Counted from the stretch's first letter, positions 56,028 to 64,000 are shown. The stretch: DNA of 64,000 bases from CAWEDP01 sp963807925 (GCA_963807925.1 CAWEDP010000002.1:868001-932000); one strand, 5' to 3'. The notes: a model not told the origin generated them from the letters alone. Numbers and translations are program-made.

Positions 56028-56352
56028 CTATTCCTTCCGCAGCTCGACGAATTGCTGAACGCCGTCACGGGACAGCAGCAGGAACGCGGGTTCACCCGAC
56101 TTGATCGACCCCAGCTCGCGCGACGCCTCGTCGGCGGATCGCACCGGATGGCGATCGACCTCCACGATGACGCCGCCGGGCCTGACTCCGGCATTCGAGG
56201 CAGACGTGAACGGTTCGACGTTCTGGACGACCGCGCCCCGGATGCCGGGAGCCGCAGCTGGCTGGCGATGTCGGGAGTGATGTCGCCGAGCGAGAGTCCG
56301 AATCCGGGCGCGCGGCCGTGCTGGCTGGCCGCTTCCGGCTCCGCGGTCTGCA
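56028..56352 (-). pseudogene. DegP/HtrA-type protease remnant: C-terminal PDZ domain only, frameshifted
   Basis: The first frame gives GFGLSLGDITPDIASQLR. After loss of one base it continues as APGIRGAVVQNVEPFTSASN, VRPGGVIVEVDRHPV, then DEASRELGSI and LLLSRDGVQQFVELRKE with a TAG stop at 56028. This is the second PDZ domain of a DegP/HtrA periplasmic protease. The catalytic domain and first PDZ are absent; the SPW-repeat gene begins 30 bases upstream. So it is a remnant left by deletion. Confidence 0.75.
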
Positions 56353-56384
56353 GCGACTGGCAGCCGTGATGCGGACGACTGTCG

Positions 56385-56729
56385 TTACGCCATCCTCGGC
56401 GTTCGCGTCATTGTCTGCGCCACGACGACCGCGACGATAATCGCGACGATGCCGCAGGCCAGGTCGTTCCAGAGCGCCGCCGCCGTCCCGCTGTAGCGGA
56501 GCACGAACGGCGCGACGATCAACCAGACGCCGCAGAGCATCTCGAACCACGCCGCGCCCATCGGCGGCGCGATGGCGCTGAGAATCCACCACGAGAACCC
56601 GATGAGCAGAACGCCGAGCACCACATCGTTGGCGGCCCAGACGCTCACGACTCCAGCCGTCGCCAGCGCAAACGGCGCAATGACGAGCCAGATACCGACG
56701 AGCAGGTTGATCCAGATACTGCCTCTCAT
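56385..56729 (-). CDS. SPW-repeat membrane protein
   Basis: 114 residues with two SPW repeats in tandem, each with WINLLVGIWLVIAPF / WFEMLCGVWLIVAPF and a paired helix, giving four membrane helices. SPW proteins are small inner-membrane proteins of unknown function. ATG 56729 follows a good ribosome-binding site (GGAGGTG) and is preferred over the extended upstream frame. It is followed by the DegP remnant. Confidence 0.82.
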   Translation of the reverse strand: MRGSIWINLLVGIWLVIAPFALATAGVVSVWAANDVVLGVLLIGFSWWILSAIAPPMGAAWFEMLCGVWLIVAPFVLRYSGTAAALWNDLACGIVAIIVAVVVAQTMTRTPRMA

Positions 56730-56801
56730 GGAAACACCTCCAGTAAACGCTCTACGAAGGTGCAAATCCTGTGCGAAGCGGCGCCATCAGGATCTCGACG
56801 A

Positions 56802-57374
56802 TCACTTCGCGGTAATCATGAAGTGCCCTCGGCGGTTCTGCGACCAGCACGATTCTCCCGTGTCGTGACAAAACGGCGCTTCCTTGCCGAGGCTGCGTAT
56901 CTCAAGGCGATCGGCCGGAATCCCGAGACTCGTGAGGTATTCCTTGACGACCTCGGCTCGACGGTCGCCGAGAGCGAGGTTGTACTCGGCCGTGCCTCGC
57001 TCGTCGCAATGGCCCTCGATCAGCACCCGGGTCTGCGACCACTTGGAGAGCCACGTGGCGTCCCGTTGCAGAGCTGAACGCGCGTCGTCGCGCAACGTGT
57101 TCTGGTCGTAGTCGAAGAAGACGTCGTTGAGCGGATGCTCCGCATTAAGCTGGTCGAGCGACTCTCTCCGGAACAACTCGTCCTCGCTCAGAGGGGCGGC
57201 CGACCGCGCGGCCGGCGGTGGGGATGGTGGCGCGGGTGGCGGTGGAGTCACGGGCGCTGCCGGTCTGGCCGCGGCGGCCGGCGGCGGCGGCGCCGCCGCC
57301 GCCACGCGATGGTGACAGGCGCCACCGATGACCGCGGCGCCGAGTACGGAACACAGGACGATGTAACGTGACAT
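56802..57374 (-). CDS. pal: Peptidoglycan-associated lipoprotein (OmpA-like)
   Basis: 190 residues. Lipoprotein signal with lipobox IGGAC, a long Pro/Ala-rich linker (about 24-60), then an OmpA-type peptidoglycan-binding domain with VFFDYDQNTL, TRVLIEGHCDERGTAEYNLALGDRRA, LTSLG and ADRLEIRSLGKE. Pal anchors the outer membrane to peptidoglycan and works with TolB. The ATG at 57374 follows GGAGGTGAGC, which fixes the start over a GTG two codons upstream. No tol genes are nearby. Confidence 0.9.
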   Translation of the reverse strand: MSRYIVLCSVLGAAVIGGACHHRVAAAAPPPPAAAARPAAPVTPPPPAPPSPPPAARSAAPLSEDELFRRESLDQLNAEHPLNDVFFDYDQNTLRDDARSALQRDATWLSKWSQTRVLIEGHCDERGTAEYNLALGDRRAEVVKEYLTSLGIPADRLEIRSLGKEAPFCHDTGESCWSQNRRGHFMITAK

Positions 57375-57546
57375 GCTCACCTCCGGTCCTCAGCGTTGAC
57401 TCGAGGTCGAACCTGTACTGCTGAGGATACCGCCGCAAAATGTTTGAGGTCAAACTAATTTAGCGGCTGAAACGCACCGCATCCGCCGCGACGGTCTCGC
57501 AGGCGCGCTCAAGCCGCCGCCATTTGATTACGGGATAAGGATGCCG

Positions 57547-57810
57547 TCAACTTCTCCGCGCGTAGGACCCGTCATCGGTGGTGCGCAGAAGGCCTTCGGC
57601 GATCAGGGTATTCATGATTCTCCGGCAGATGTCCTCGCGAACGTTGAACAGACGCTCCGCCTGGCGGAGCGTCAATTTGAGGGCCCGAAGCTCGCCGAAT
57701 TCCGCGCGGACCCGGCCCAGCAGTCGCTCGCGCGAGGCAGTGTTCCGGCGATCCGGCTCCTGCCGCCGGAAAGTCGGCGCGCACGATGGCGCTGACAGTT
57801 CGGGCCTCAC
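57547..57810 (-). CDS. Small winged-helix-like protein
   Basis: 87 residues from GTG 57810. The C-terminal part, LGRVRAEFGELRALKLTLRQ, ERLFNVREDICRRIMNTLIA and GLLRTTDDGSYAR, has the length and pattern of a small winged HTH often found as a stand-alone protein in acidobacteria. Similar in layout to the protein at 36684. Likely DNA-binding; target unknown. Confidence 0.6.
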   Translation of the reverse strand: MRPELSAPSCAPTFRRQEPDRRNTASRERLLGRVRAEFGELRALKLTLRQAERLFNVREDICRRIMNTLIAEGLLRTTDDGSYARRS

Positions 57811-58195
57811 GGCATGGTCCTTCCGGCTGTCGCGATGTTCACGGACGGCCCAGCGTGGCCGGTTCGCAGCACGCGTCTGTCGGCGGATGAGCGGTGCCGG
57901 CGACGCCCGTCAGCGTCAAGAAGCGCCTGGCGCGGGGCAGCACCATCGGCCGACCGAACGACATCTCAACTTTCCGTCGGGTTGTCGCAATCCCTCGACG
58001 TGAGAGAAGCAAACCGATTGCCGGCGCCGATTGGGGTTTCTCCTGGATTGCGCAGCCACGCACCGGATGAAGTGCCACGATTCCGGCACCGGCCGTGTGT
58101 CGGCTGGGCGCCCCGCGGGGCCTGGCTGTCGCCCGGCCGGAATCCTTCTCCTGCGGTGGAGTACGACGCCGCGTGAGAGGGCGCGCGCGGTCGCC
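57811..58195. other. Intergenic stretch without a recognised gene
   Basis: 385 bases between the small winged-helix gene and the end of the acyltransferase gene. Frames on both strands are Arg-rich and lack protein-like patterns. I see no RNA gene, repeat or clear promoter. Confidence 0.5.
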
Positions 58196-60223
58196 TTATC
58201 TTGGACCGGAACGAGCCGGCTCATCACCAGGCAGCTCGATCGAATCGCCGATCCGGGCTCTCGCGTGGAGACCGAACCCTGGTGACGGCGTGAACAACTC
58301 GTCGAACAACCCCGAGAGGTATTGCGATCCGTCCAACGACAGGTGCTGGTCGTCCTGATACAACGGACGGCCGGACACGCTGACCGTGCAGCGCCGGGCC
58401 GTACACATCCGCTGCGCGACATCGATCTCGCGGACATCGTGAACGCCTCGAAACCTGTTCAAGACGTCGAGCACGATGCGATTCCTTGCCCTGTATTGTT
58501 CGGGCGTGGGTCCGATGAGGTCGTTGACATCGCGTCCGGTCCGCTGAGCGATGAACAGCGCTTCCGGTACTTCGTAGCCGACTTCCGGAATTGGATCGAC
58601 GAGGACCACGCGGCGTCCGAGCGCCCGCAGCTGGCGGACGGTTCGATCGAGGCCCAGCCTGAAGAGGTCGGCGGCCGTCTCACTCCCGGCATCGATCTGA
58701 TATGTGGCGCTCAGTGCAATCGTTGAGTCGGCGTTTACACCATAGCCATGTCCCGACGCGAACATCGCCCATCGAGACGCGAGGATGATCGTGCGCAGCG
58801 CCGGTCGCGAGCCGATGTAGCGGAGGACGTCCTGGTTGAATGCCGCGCACGACGCGAGATTGGGAAACGAGGTCCACCGGACTTCGACGCCGACCAGAGG
58901 CGGACAACCGCTCTTGTGCGCCTGGTAGCCGGCCGCATGCGTCCTGAGCGCGGCGCTGTCGATCCCGGGCGCGAGCGCGGCCGCATGTGAGTCGCCCCAG
59001 AGCAGGAACGTCGGACTGGCTGACAAGCCGAGCGTACACAGGCCGTTGGGATCCTCCGGCCGGCGCTCGTCGCAGGCCGTCGACCACGGTCCGCCATAGG
59101 GGAATCGCCGGGGCAGGCCGTCTTCCACGTGCACGTAGGCGCTCGCGCCGATGGTCACCGTGATCGCCGCGGCCGCAACGCCGAAGAGCGGCCGGCGCCG
59201 CATGCGCAACGACCGCAACGGTCGTTCGACGAACCGCCAGGAGAGCGTCGCCAGCGCGAACGACGCCAGCAGAAGCCCCGCCGAGACCCCGAGCGTCATC
59301 CCGCGAATCAGGTAGTACTTTCCAAAGACCAGCAACGGCCAATGCAACAGATACAGCGAGTACGAAATCAACCCGATGAACACGAGGGGCCTGATCGACA
59401 ACATCCGGGAGATGAACGTATCGCCCTTCGTACCTGCGTGCGCAATCAGCGCGGCGCCGACCGTTGGCACGATGGCGGCGATGCCCGGAAAGGGTATCGA
59501 GGAGTTGTACCCGATCACGCTGGCGACGATGAGCGCAATCCCGACCGCTGCGGCGACATTGCGGGTGCGGGCGTGCACCGCGGCCGGCAGGGCGTCGCAC
59601 GCAACCAGTGCGCCGACGATGAGTTCCCATGCGCGCGCCGGCGCGAGGTAGAACGCGGCCACCGGCATGTAACGCGTGGCGTATTCGCTCAACGCCAACG
59701 AACCTATGGCCGCGACAGAGAGCCACAGCGCGAATCGTGACCGTCCGAACCGCCGAACGCCGATCAAGAACAGCGGGAACAGGATGTAGAACTGCTCCTC
59801 GACGGCGAGCGACCACGTGTGCAGCAACGGTTTGTGCTCGGCCGGCGCGTCGAAATATCCGGAGTCCCGCCAGAACCGGACATTGGAGACGAACAAGGCG
59901 ACGGCCACAATGCTGTCGCTTAACGCTTTGAGATTCGCCGGTATCAGCAGGAAAGCCGCGGCGGCGGCGCTCAACAGGATCGTCAGGAACAGGGCTGGAA
60001 GGATCCGGCGAATTCGACGTTCGTAGAACGCCGCGATAGAGAACGTATGCGCCCGGATGTCCGGAAGAATAGTGCTGGTGATGAGATATCCGGAGATGAC
60101 GAAGAAGACGTCCACGCCCACGTAACCGCCCGAGAATCGGGAGACTCTTGCGTGGAACAAGAGCACCGAGAGGACGGCAATGCCCCTCAAGCCGTCGATG
60201 TCGGCGCGATACCCTGCTCGCAT
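58196..60223 (-). CDS. OafA/YrhL-type acyltransferase with C-terminal SGNH domain
   Basis: 675 residues from ATG 60223. An acyltransferase-3 membrane domain of about ten helices (YRADIDGLRGIAVLSVLLFHA; catalytic His in LLFHARVS; GGYVGVDVFFVISGYLI) fills the first 370 residues. A periplasmic SGNH hydrolase-like domain follows (FLLWGDSHAAALAPGID, and an Asp-x-x-His pair in QDDQHLSLDGSQ). Such enzymes O-acetylate cell-surface polysaccharides. It may decorate the glycan made by the 4521-16387 locus, but this is an inference. Its promoter would lie in 60257-60518. Confidence 0.9.
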   Translation of the reverse strand: MRAGYRADIDGLRGIAVLSVLLFHARVSRFSGGYVGVDVFFVISGYLITSTILPDIRAHTFSIAAFYERRIRRILPALFLTILLSAAAAAFLLIPANLKALSDSIVAVALFVSNVRFWRDSGYFDAPAEHKPLLHTWSLAVEEQFYILFPLFLIGVRRFGRSRFALWLSVAAIGSLALSEYATRYMPVAAFYLAPARAWELIVGALVACDALPAAVHARTRNVAAAVGIALIVASVIGYNSSIPFPGIAAIVPTVGAALIAHAGTKGDTFISRMLSIRPLVFIGLISYSLYLLHWPLLVFGKYYLIRGMTLGVSAGLLLASFALATLSWRFVERPLRSLRMRRRPLFGVAAAAITVTIGASAYVHVEDGLPRRFPYGGPWSTACDERRPEDPNGLCTLGLSASPTFLLWGDSHAAALAPGIDSAALRTHAAGYQAHKSGCPPLVGVEVRWTSFPNLASCAAFNQDVLRYIGSRPALRTIILASRWAMFASGHGYGVNADSTIALSATYQIDAGSETAADLFRLGLDRTVRQLRALGRRVVLVDPIPEVGYEVPEALFIAQRTGRDVNDLIGPTPEQYRARNRIVLDVLNRFRGVHDVREIDVAQRMCTARRCTVSVSGRPLYQDDQHLSLDGSQYLSGLFDELFTPSPGFGLHARARIGDSIELPGDEPARSGPR

Positions 60224-60256
60224 CTTCGGAACCAGAGCCGGCCGGTCGCCGACCAA

Positions 60257-60518
60257 GCAAGAAGACTGCCGCGGAACCCAGCCGCCGAATGGAGGCTTAC
60301 TCGCGATGTGTGCCGGGCGGTAATCCCGGACGGTGACTTGTTACGATTTTCTGGTTGGACTACTTCGGAGTTCTTGATGGGGATCGGATCCGGCCACGAT
60401 GGCGGGGCAGCGCACGTCCAGGCGACATGACCGAGACCGACGCGAGCGCGGCCTCTGTCCTTGCCAGTCTGGGAGAGCGCAACCAGGCGGCCTCTCCAGG
60501 AACGCCTAGGGAGGGCAC
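60257..60518. other. Intergenic stretch upstream of the acyltransferase and PadR remnant
   Basis: 260 bases between divergent ends. No convincing gene. It likely holds the acyltransferase promoter; I cannot point to a specific site. Confidence 0.4.
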
Positions 60519-60704
60519 ATGGCCGAGCCTTGTGACGTGCGGCAGGGCACGCTCGACATGCTCATTCTGAAGGCGAACGTCATTGCCGGCATCGTGAGTG
60601 AGGTCAATCCTTCAGCGCTCACGTGTGGGGAGCGCGAGATGGACGGCGAGCTCACCTTTCACATCGGGCAGCAGAGCCGCATTGCAGAGAGCTGCGACAT
60701 CTGA
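60519..60704 (+). pseudogene. PadR regulator start joined to ADOP permease start (remnant)
   Basis: 61 residues. VRQGTLDMLILKA at residues 7-19 is the typical start of PadR regulators. It then switches to an unrelated linker and EREMDGELTFHIGQQSRIAE, which resembles the N-terminal MDEELRFHIE segment of ADOP permeases. In Acidobacteria, padR normally stands directly before an ADOP permease gene, so a deletion has joined the first part of each. Probably non-functional. Confidence 0.6.
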
Positions 60705-60782
60705 CGGCCGACAGGGACGAGGAGTCATCGGTCCCGTACGGCACGCCCGCCAAGGACCGTGAGCGTCAGTGGAGCTGGGAGA

Positions 60783-60831
60783 TGGTGGCGAGGGGCGGAA
60801 TCGAACCGTCGACACTACGATTTTCAGTCGT
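60783..60831 (-). repeat. tRNA-Phe 3' fragment (candidate att site)
   Basis: The reverse strand reads from the anticodon loop (CTGAAAA, anticodon GAA) through the T-arm (TTCGATT) to CCTCGCC-ACCA. The D-arm and the 5' acceptor strand (expected GGCGAGG) are missing, so it is not a gene. In length and extent it equals the 45-bp att fragment of the tRNA-Pro element. The T-stem has one A-C mismatch. Confidence 0.8.
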
Positions 60832-60949
60832 GGCGCACGCCTCTTTCAGATCCTTTCACGAGTTTTCACTTACCCCGCTAAGCCGTTGATCGCCTAAGTA
60901 TTTCCGCTTACACTCCGCTTCAGGTCATTTCACGCTATTAACCGTCGGA

Positions 60950-60967
60950 TGTGACCCGGTGTGACCC
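60950..60967 (+). repeat. Tandem TGTGACCC repeats before the second integrase
   Basis: TGTGACCC occurs at 60950-60957 and 60960-60967, 10 bases apart, between the tRNA-Phe fragment and the integrase start. The position and spacing parallel the TGGGCACA pairs of the first element, suggesting integrase arm sites. Confidence 0.5.
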
Positions 60968-60994
60968 CGGCGGATACTACGACTGGAGCCGACG

Positions 60995-62217
60995 ATGAAA
61001 AAACTGACCACGGCGAGTTCCGTCGATGCCTTGAAACCCACCGACCGTCGCTACATCGTGCGCGACGCCGACGTCTCGGGCTCGAGCTGCGCGTGAACCC
61101 GGACGGTGTGAAGACGTGGAGCCTGCGCTATCGCATCAACGGGACGCAGCGGCGCTTGAAGCTTGGGCAGTATTCGCGGATGACGTTGGCGAAGGCGCGC
61201 GCAGCGGCGAATGTGGAGCTCCGGAAGATCGACGGCGGCATCGACCCGCAAGCCGAGCGGCTGCAAGCGAAGCGGGACGCCGAGCGCGCCAAGGCGGACA
61301 GCATCGACGCGCTCTGCGAGCGATACATCGCCGAGTATGCGCGCCGCGCAAACGGACGTGGCGCGCCGATCAGATGCGGCTCAAGAAGGACGTGCTCCCG
61401 CGCTGGCGTGGCCGGGCGGTCTCGTCGATCGAGCACCGCGACTGCATGGAGTTGGTGGACGCGATCGCCGCACGGGGCGCCGGCATTGTGGCGAATCGCA
61501 CGGCCGCGCTGTTGTCGAAGCTGTTCGGCTTCGCCGTAGAGAAATTGATCATTCCCGCGAATCCGGCGGCGCGGCTGTCGAAGCCGGGCGTGGAAGCGGC
61601 GCACCGACCCGAGACGGACAAGGAAGCGAAGCCCTACACGCCCGACGAGATCCGCGCCATTTGGGAGGCGACCGAGACGCTGGCGGCATCCCCGAAGGCG
61701 ATCCTTCGCCTTGGCTTGCTCACCGGGCAGCGGCCGACGGAGATCTCAGACATGGCGTGGAGCGAGGTGGCTGGTTCCTGGTGGACGATTCCGGGCAGCG
61801 GACAAAGAACCGCAAGGACCACCGCGTCTACTTGACCCCGAGCGCGGTGGAGGCGCTGGAGCAGGTGCCCCAGGTGGAGGACGAGCCGTTCGTCTTCGTC
61901 GGGTATCGCGGCAAGCGGCAGATGGTCGGCATCAACACTGCGGTATTTGCCGGGGTGCGACGGCGCCGGAACCGCGGCACGCGATGCGCGATACCGTGGC
62001 GACGGGGCTCGGCGCGCTAGGCGTGGCGGTCGAGGACATCGCGAAGGTGCTGAATCACAGCTACGGGCCAACAGTGACCGGGATCTACAACGCCTACAGC
62101 TACGACAAAGAGCGGCGGCTGGCGCTGATGAAGTGGGGACGCCGCCTAGACCAGATCCTGGCCGCCGATCAACAACGCGACGAGCCGAAGGTGGTGCCGT
62201 TGAGGACGGGAGCCTGA
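60995..62217 (+). pseudogene. P4-type tyrosine integrase, broken by four frameshifts
   Basis: The start MKKLTTASSVDALKPTDRRY gives the DUF4102 domain but leaves frame near 61080 (stop 61094). The protein continues in other frames: ELRVNPDGVKTWSLRYRING to about 61350; DQMRLKKDVLPRWRGRAVSS to about 61795 with the catalytic Arg in LLTGQRPTEI; KNRKDHRVYLTPSAVEAL to about 61970; and HAMRDTVATGLGALGVAVED, then VLNHSYGPTVTGIYNAYSYD with the catalytic Tyr, to a stop at 62217. All four shifts are equivalent to loss of one base. About 400 residues in total, without the C-terminal extension of the other integrase. Confidence 0.85.
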
Positions 62218-62220
62218 AGG

Positions 62221-62847
62221 ATGGGCCGGGATTCCCGACTCGAACGCTCACTCCGCAAGGACAACCGCGGCAATCGGGCGCGGATTCTGGTTGCACGCGG
62301 TGTCTTCCTCGATCGGCTAGTCCGTGACCTGCGCATTGAAGAACACTGGCGCACATGGGTGCATGCGCGTCGGGCTTGGCAGATCGACCCCCGACGCGCG
62401 CACCTCCGTAGTCTGGGCCTGACGGACGCCGCCATCGCAGACAGCGTGAATCAGATGGACATCCGCGCCCTGACGGCCGTTTTGCAGGGCATGCGCGTGC
62501 CGTGGCCGTGGTGCGCCACATCGCTCGTTCTCGCCTACTTTCCACTGCTGCTCCACAACGACGAGCACCCCGACGACCCGCGAATGATGAAGGTGACGGT
62601 GGGTATCAAAGGCCTTCCCAAGGGGCAGGCGCCCCCCCACGACGCCGCCGAGATTCGCCGCGACGTCGATTGGTGGTATCGGCTGAATGTGAAGGAGCCT
62701 AAGGACGAACATCACCAACTCACGGCGGAATATGCCGAACGCGAAAATCGTGTCACAGCGGCCCATTCTGTTGTCAGCCGGGGCCTAATTCGGGCCGCAC
62801 TCCTGCTCCAAGCCGAGATCACCGATCCCGCGGGGCTCGTGGCCTGA
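62221..62847 (+). CDS. Accessory protein homologous to the C-terminal extension of the tRNA-Pro element integrase
   Basis: 208 residues, starting four bases after the integrase stop (GGATG). The second half matches the extension of the integrase at 32638: KGLPKGQAPPHDAAEIRRDV against the similarly placed AGRAPKGSGDYIDRDIDWFY, then DWWYRLNVKEP against DWFYRARIRDPPEP, and EYAERENRVTAAHSVVSRGL against EYVQQRRQRQNVHSSGVTHS. No named domain. It is fused in one element and separate here, so it probably works with the integrase or its DNA complex. Confidence 0.8.
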   Translation: MGRDSRLERSLRKDNRGNRARILVARGVFLDRLVRDLRIEEHWRTWVHARRAWQIDPRRAHLRSLGLTDAAIADSVNQMDIRALTAVLQGMRVPWPWCATSLVLAYFPLLLHNDEHPDDPRMMKVTVGIKGLPKGQAPPHDAAEIRRDVDWWYRLNVKEPKDEHHQLTAEYAERENRVTAAHSVVSRGLIRAALLLQAEITDPAGLVA

Positions 62848-62874
62848 CGAAGGAGACGGTGATTTCGCCTTCGA

Positions 62875-63156
62875 ATGCTGCGAGGATGGCAGCATGTCGC
62901 AGGGCGTTCAGTCCCAACAAAAATCCTCCGTAAGCGGGCCGTCGTCGCCCGCGTCGGGCTGAGCAGCACGACGATCTGGCGGCTGGAGCGCAAGGAACTC
63001 TTTCCTAAGCACGTCAAACTCACCGCGAACACCGTCGGCTGGCGCGAGGCGGACATCGAGGCCTGGCTGGCGGACAGTGCGGCGAGACCGGACGCCTTCA
63101 GCGCACGCGATTACCTGCTGGAGAAGGTGAAACAAGACAAGACAGCGGAGGTATAG
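62875..63156 (+). CDS. AlpA-like helix-turn-helix protein
   Basis: 93 residues. ILRKRAVVARVGLSSTTIWRLERKELFPK, then KLTANTVGWREADIEAWLADS, match the AlpA/Xis fold, like the protein at 32340. The first dozen residues are extra. It is probably the regulator or excisionase of the second island. An inverted repeat CGAAGG ... CCTTCG (62848-62873) overlaps its ribosome-binding site AAGGAGA. The stop is shared by one base with the next gene start. Confidence 0.82.
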   Translation: MLRGWQHVAGRSVPTKILRKRAVVARVGLSSTTIWRLERKELFPKHVKLTANTVGWREADIEAWLADSAARPDAFSARDYLLEKVKQDKTAEV

Positions 63157-63388
63157 TGAGCAGTGACTACAGAGACATAGTGATAGAAGAACTGGCAGAC
63201 GCAGAGGCGCTGCTGCTGGAGCGAGTAGAGTCATTGGAAGAGGACGTACAGAGTTATAGGCTGTTGGCGCAGGAGGCGATACACGCGCTACACGATCTGG
63301 CGCGTGAGCGCGACCGACGGCGAGAACGGCACCATCGTCTGCTCGATGAGTACGCGCTTCGCGAAGACTGCTCAGAGCGGCGGCATGA
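63156..63388 (+). pseudogene. Coiled-coil protein of the second island, frameshifted
   Basis: From GTG 63156: IVIEELADAEALLLERVESL, then a helix to HRLLDEYA near 63355, almost all coiled coil. The frame then leaves the natural path. A single-base loss restores ASRRLLRAAA and a TGA at 63386 that would overlap the next gene (ATGA at 63385-63388), the usual layout in such islands. Without repair the frame runs on into the next gene's sequence. Function unknown. Confidence 0.55.
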
Positions 63389-64000
63389 GCATCGAGACGT
63401 TCGCGCCGCGTGTTCCGACCGCGACGGCGCTCGACACCCTGGAGAGCATTCTGCACGACGTCCGAGCGTTCATTTATCGCTACGTCGTGCTCTCCAAGGA
63501 ACAAGCGACGACCATCACGTTATTAGTCGCGCATACGCACGTCTTACCTGCGGCCGAGTGCAGACTGACTTGCAGGTCACAAGCGAGACGGCGGAGGAAG
63601 GCAAGACGAGACTGCTAGAAGAGTTGGACCTCATAGTCGCCAAGACATGGTTGACAGGCAGGACCTCGGCCGCGGCGCTGGTACGGAAAGTAGATGCAGA
63701 ACGTCGCACGCTCCTTCTCGATGAAAGCGATGCGGCGTTCGATGGAGAGCCGAAGACGGAGAGGCACTGCGCGGCATCTAGAATACGGGGTATGGGCGAT
63801 CGGGAAAAAGCACGCTCTGTATCGGCCAGGGCGCGAACCTGACCTTTCGGGATAGTTAGACGTTCGCCAAGAAAATAATTAGCGGCATAGGGAAGCTGCC
63901 AGATACAGTAGTGAGTAGTGCGATTCGGATAGAGCTGCGTCGCCGGACGAAAGCGGAACCTATCACGAATTTCTGTGAGCGCGATGCGCGGATTGAGGCG
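63385..64000 (+). pseudogene. DUF3631-type replication/helicase-like protein, broken and truncated by window edge
   Basis: ATG 63385 starts MSIETFAPRVPTATALDTLE, then ILHDVRAFIYRYVVLSKEQATTITLLVAHTH in one frame, and QTDLQVTSETAEEGKTRLLE with LVRKVDAERRTLLLDESDAA in the next. The third holds EALRGI, a TAG, NTGYGRSGKSTLCIGQGANL, another TAG, then GIGKLPDTVVSSAIRIELRR to the edge. DUF3631 proteins are the primase/helicase-like replicators of many actinobacterial and acidobacterial integrated elements. Two one-base losses and two nonsense codons show the gene is dead. Confidence 0.8.

Larger units (their letters stand above)
60783..64000. mobile_element. Left part of a second genomic island at a tRNA-Phe 3' end (truncated by window edge)
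   Basis: Starts at a reversed tRNA-Phe 3' fragment and carries, reading rightward, a decayed P4-type integrase, an intact 208-residue gene homologous to the integrase extension of the first element, an AlpA-like HTH gene, a broken coiled-coil gene and a broken DUF3631 gene. This mirrors the layout of the tRNA-Pro element. The intact tRNA-Phe gene and the right boundary should lie beyond the window. Confidence 0.75.

Noticed and set aside
60783..60831. Functional tRNA-Phe gene
   Set aside because: The D-arm and 5' acceptor strand are missing and the T-stem has a mismatch.
61211..62020. Separate gene of 269 residues in the second integrase
   Set aside because: Only its last part matches the integrase; it is one piece of the broken integrase rather than a gene.
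63156..63842. Single 228-residue protein
   Set aside because: The first part is a coiled-coil protein and the later part an out-of-phase piece of DUF3631; it is a run-through created by frameshifts.

Overview
The window is GC-rich DNA whose gene content points to an acidobacterium, probably of the Vicinamibacter type. The clues are a TonB-dependent receptor with a carboxypeptidase-like N-terminal domain, cytochrome-like DUF1592 and DUF1552 secreted proteins, remnants of ADOP-type permeases (Acidobacterial duplicated orphan permeases), a PadR-to-ADOP remnant, and YicC-Gmk-RpoZ-CoaBC-PriA gene order. The taxonomic call is an inference; no rRNA is present.

Layout. (1) 1-4463: a 5'-truncated CDP-alcohol phosphatidyltransferase, a tam-dinB pair, and the ribosome-associated ABC-F protein EttA. 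(2) 4521-16387: a polysaccharide locus. A leftward operon carries four GT4-like or related glycosyltransferases, one GT2, an undecaprenyl-phosphate sugar transferase and UDP-xylose synthase. A rightward operon carries ugd, galE and an MsbA-like exporter. Ugd and UXS together make UDP-glucuronate and UDP-xylose. (3) 16384-25980: core genes yicC, gmk, rpoZ, coaBC, family-4 uracil-DNA glycosylase, priA, an M50 protease with HU, der, a MerR regulator and tRNA-Pro(GGG).

(4) 25936-34800: an 8.8-kb integrated element bounded by a perfect 45-bp duplication of the tRNA-Pro 3' end. It carries a P4-type integrase with an unusual C-terminal extension, an AlpA-like regulator, a DUF3854-type primase/ATPase, a zinc protein, a P27-type terminase small subunit and an HK97-type capsid protein. 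I see no portal, large terminase, protease or tail genes. It looks like a capsid-encoding phage satellite or minimal prophage-like element and is the most interesting system here.

(5) 35206-60230: an HD-GYP response regulator, dut, a small membrane protein, an ABC/HlyD export locus whose permease has lost its middle, then a long leftward series (MFS transporter, frameshifted quinoprotein with a cupredoxin tail, secreted proteins, TonB receptor, ankyrin protein, DUF1552, DUF1592). After these come an envelope-stress-like set (DUF4440 protein, broken lipoprotein, DegP PDZ remnant, SPW protein, Pal) and an OafA-type acyltransferase.

(6) 60783-64000: the left end of a second island at a tRNA-Phe 3' fragment, in mirror orientation to the first and continuing beyond the window. 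Its integrase, coiled-coil gene and DUF3631 gene are broken by frameshifts (all equivalent to one-base losses) plus two in-frame stops. An intact 208-residue gene in it is homologous to the C-terminal extension of the first island's integrase, which links the two elements.
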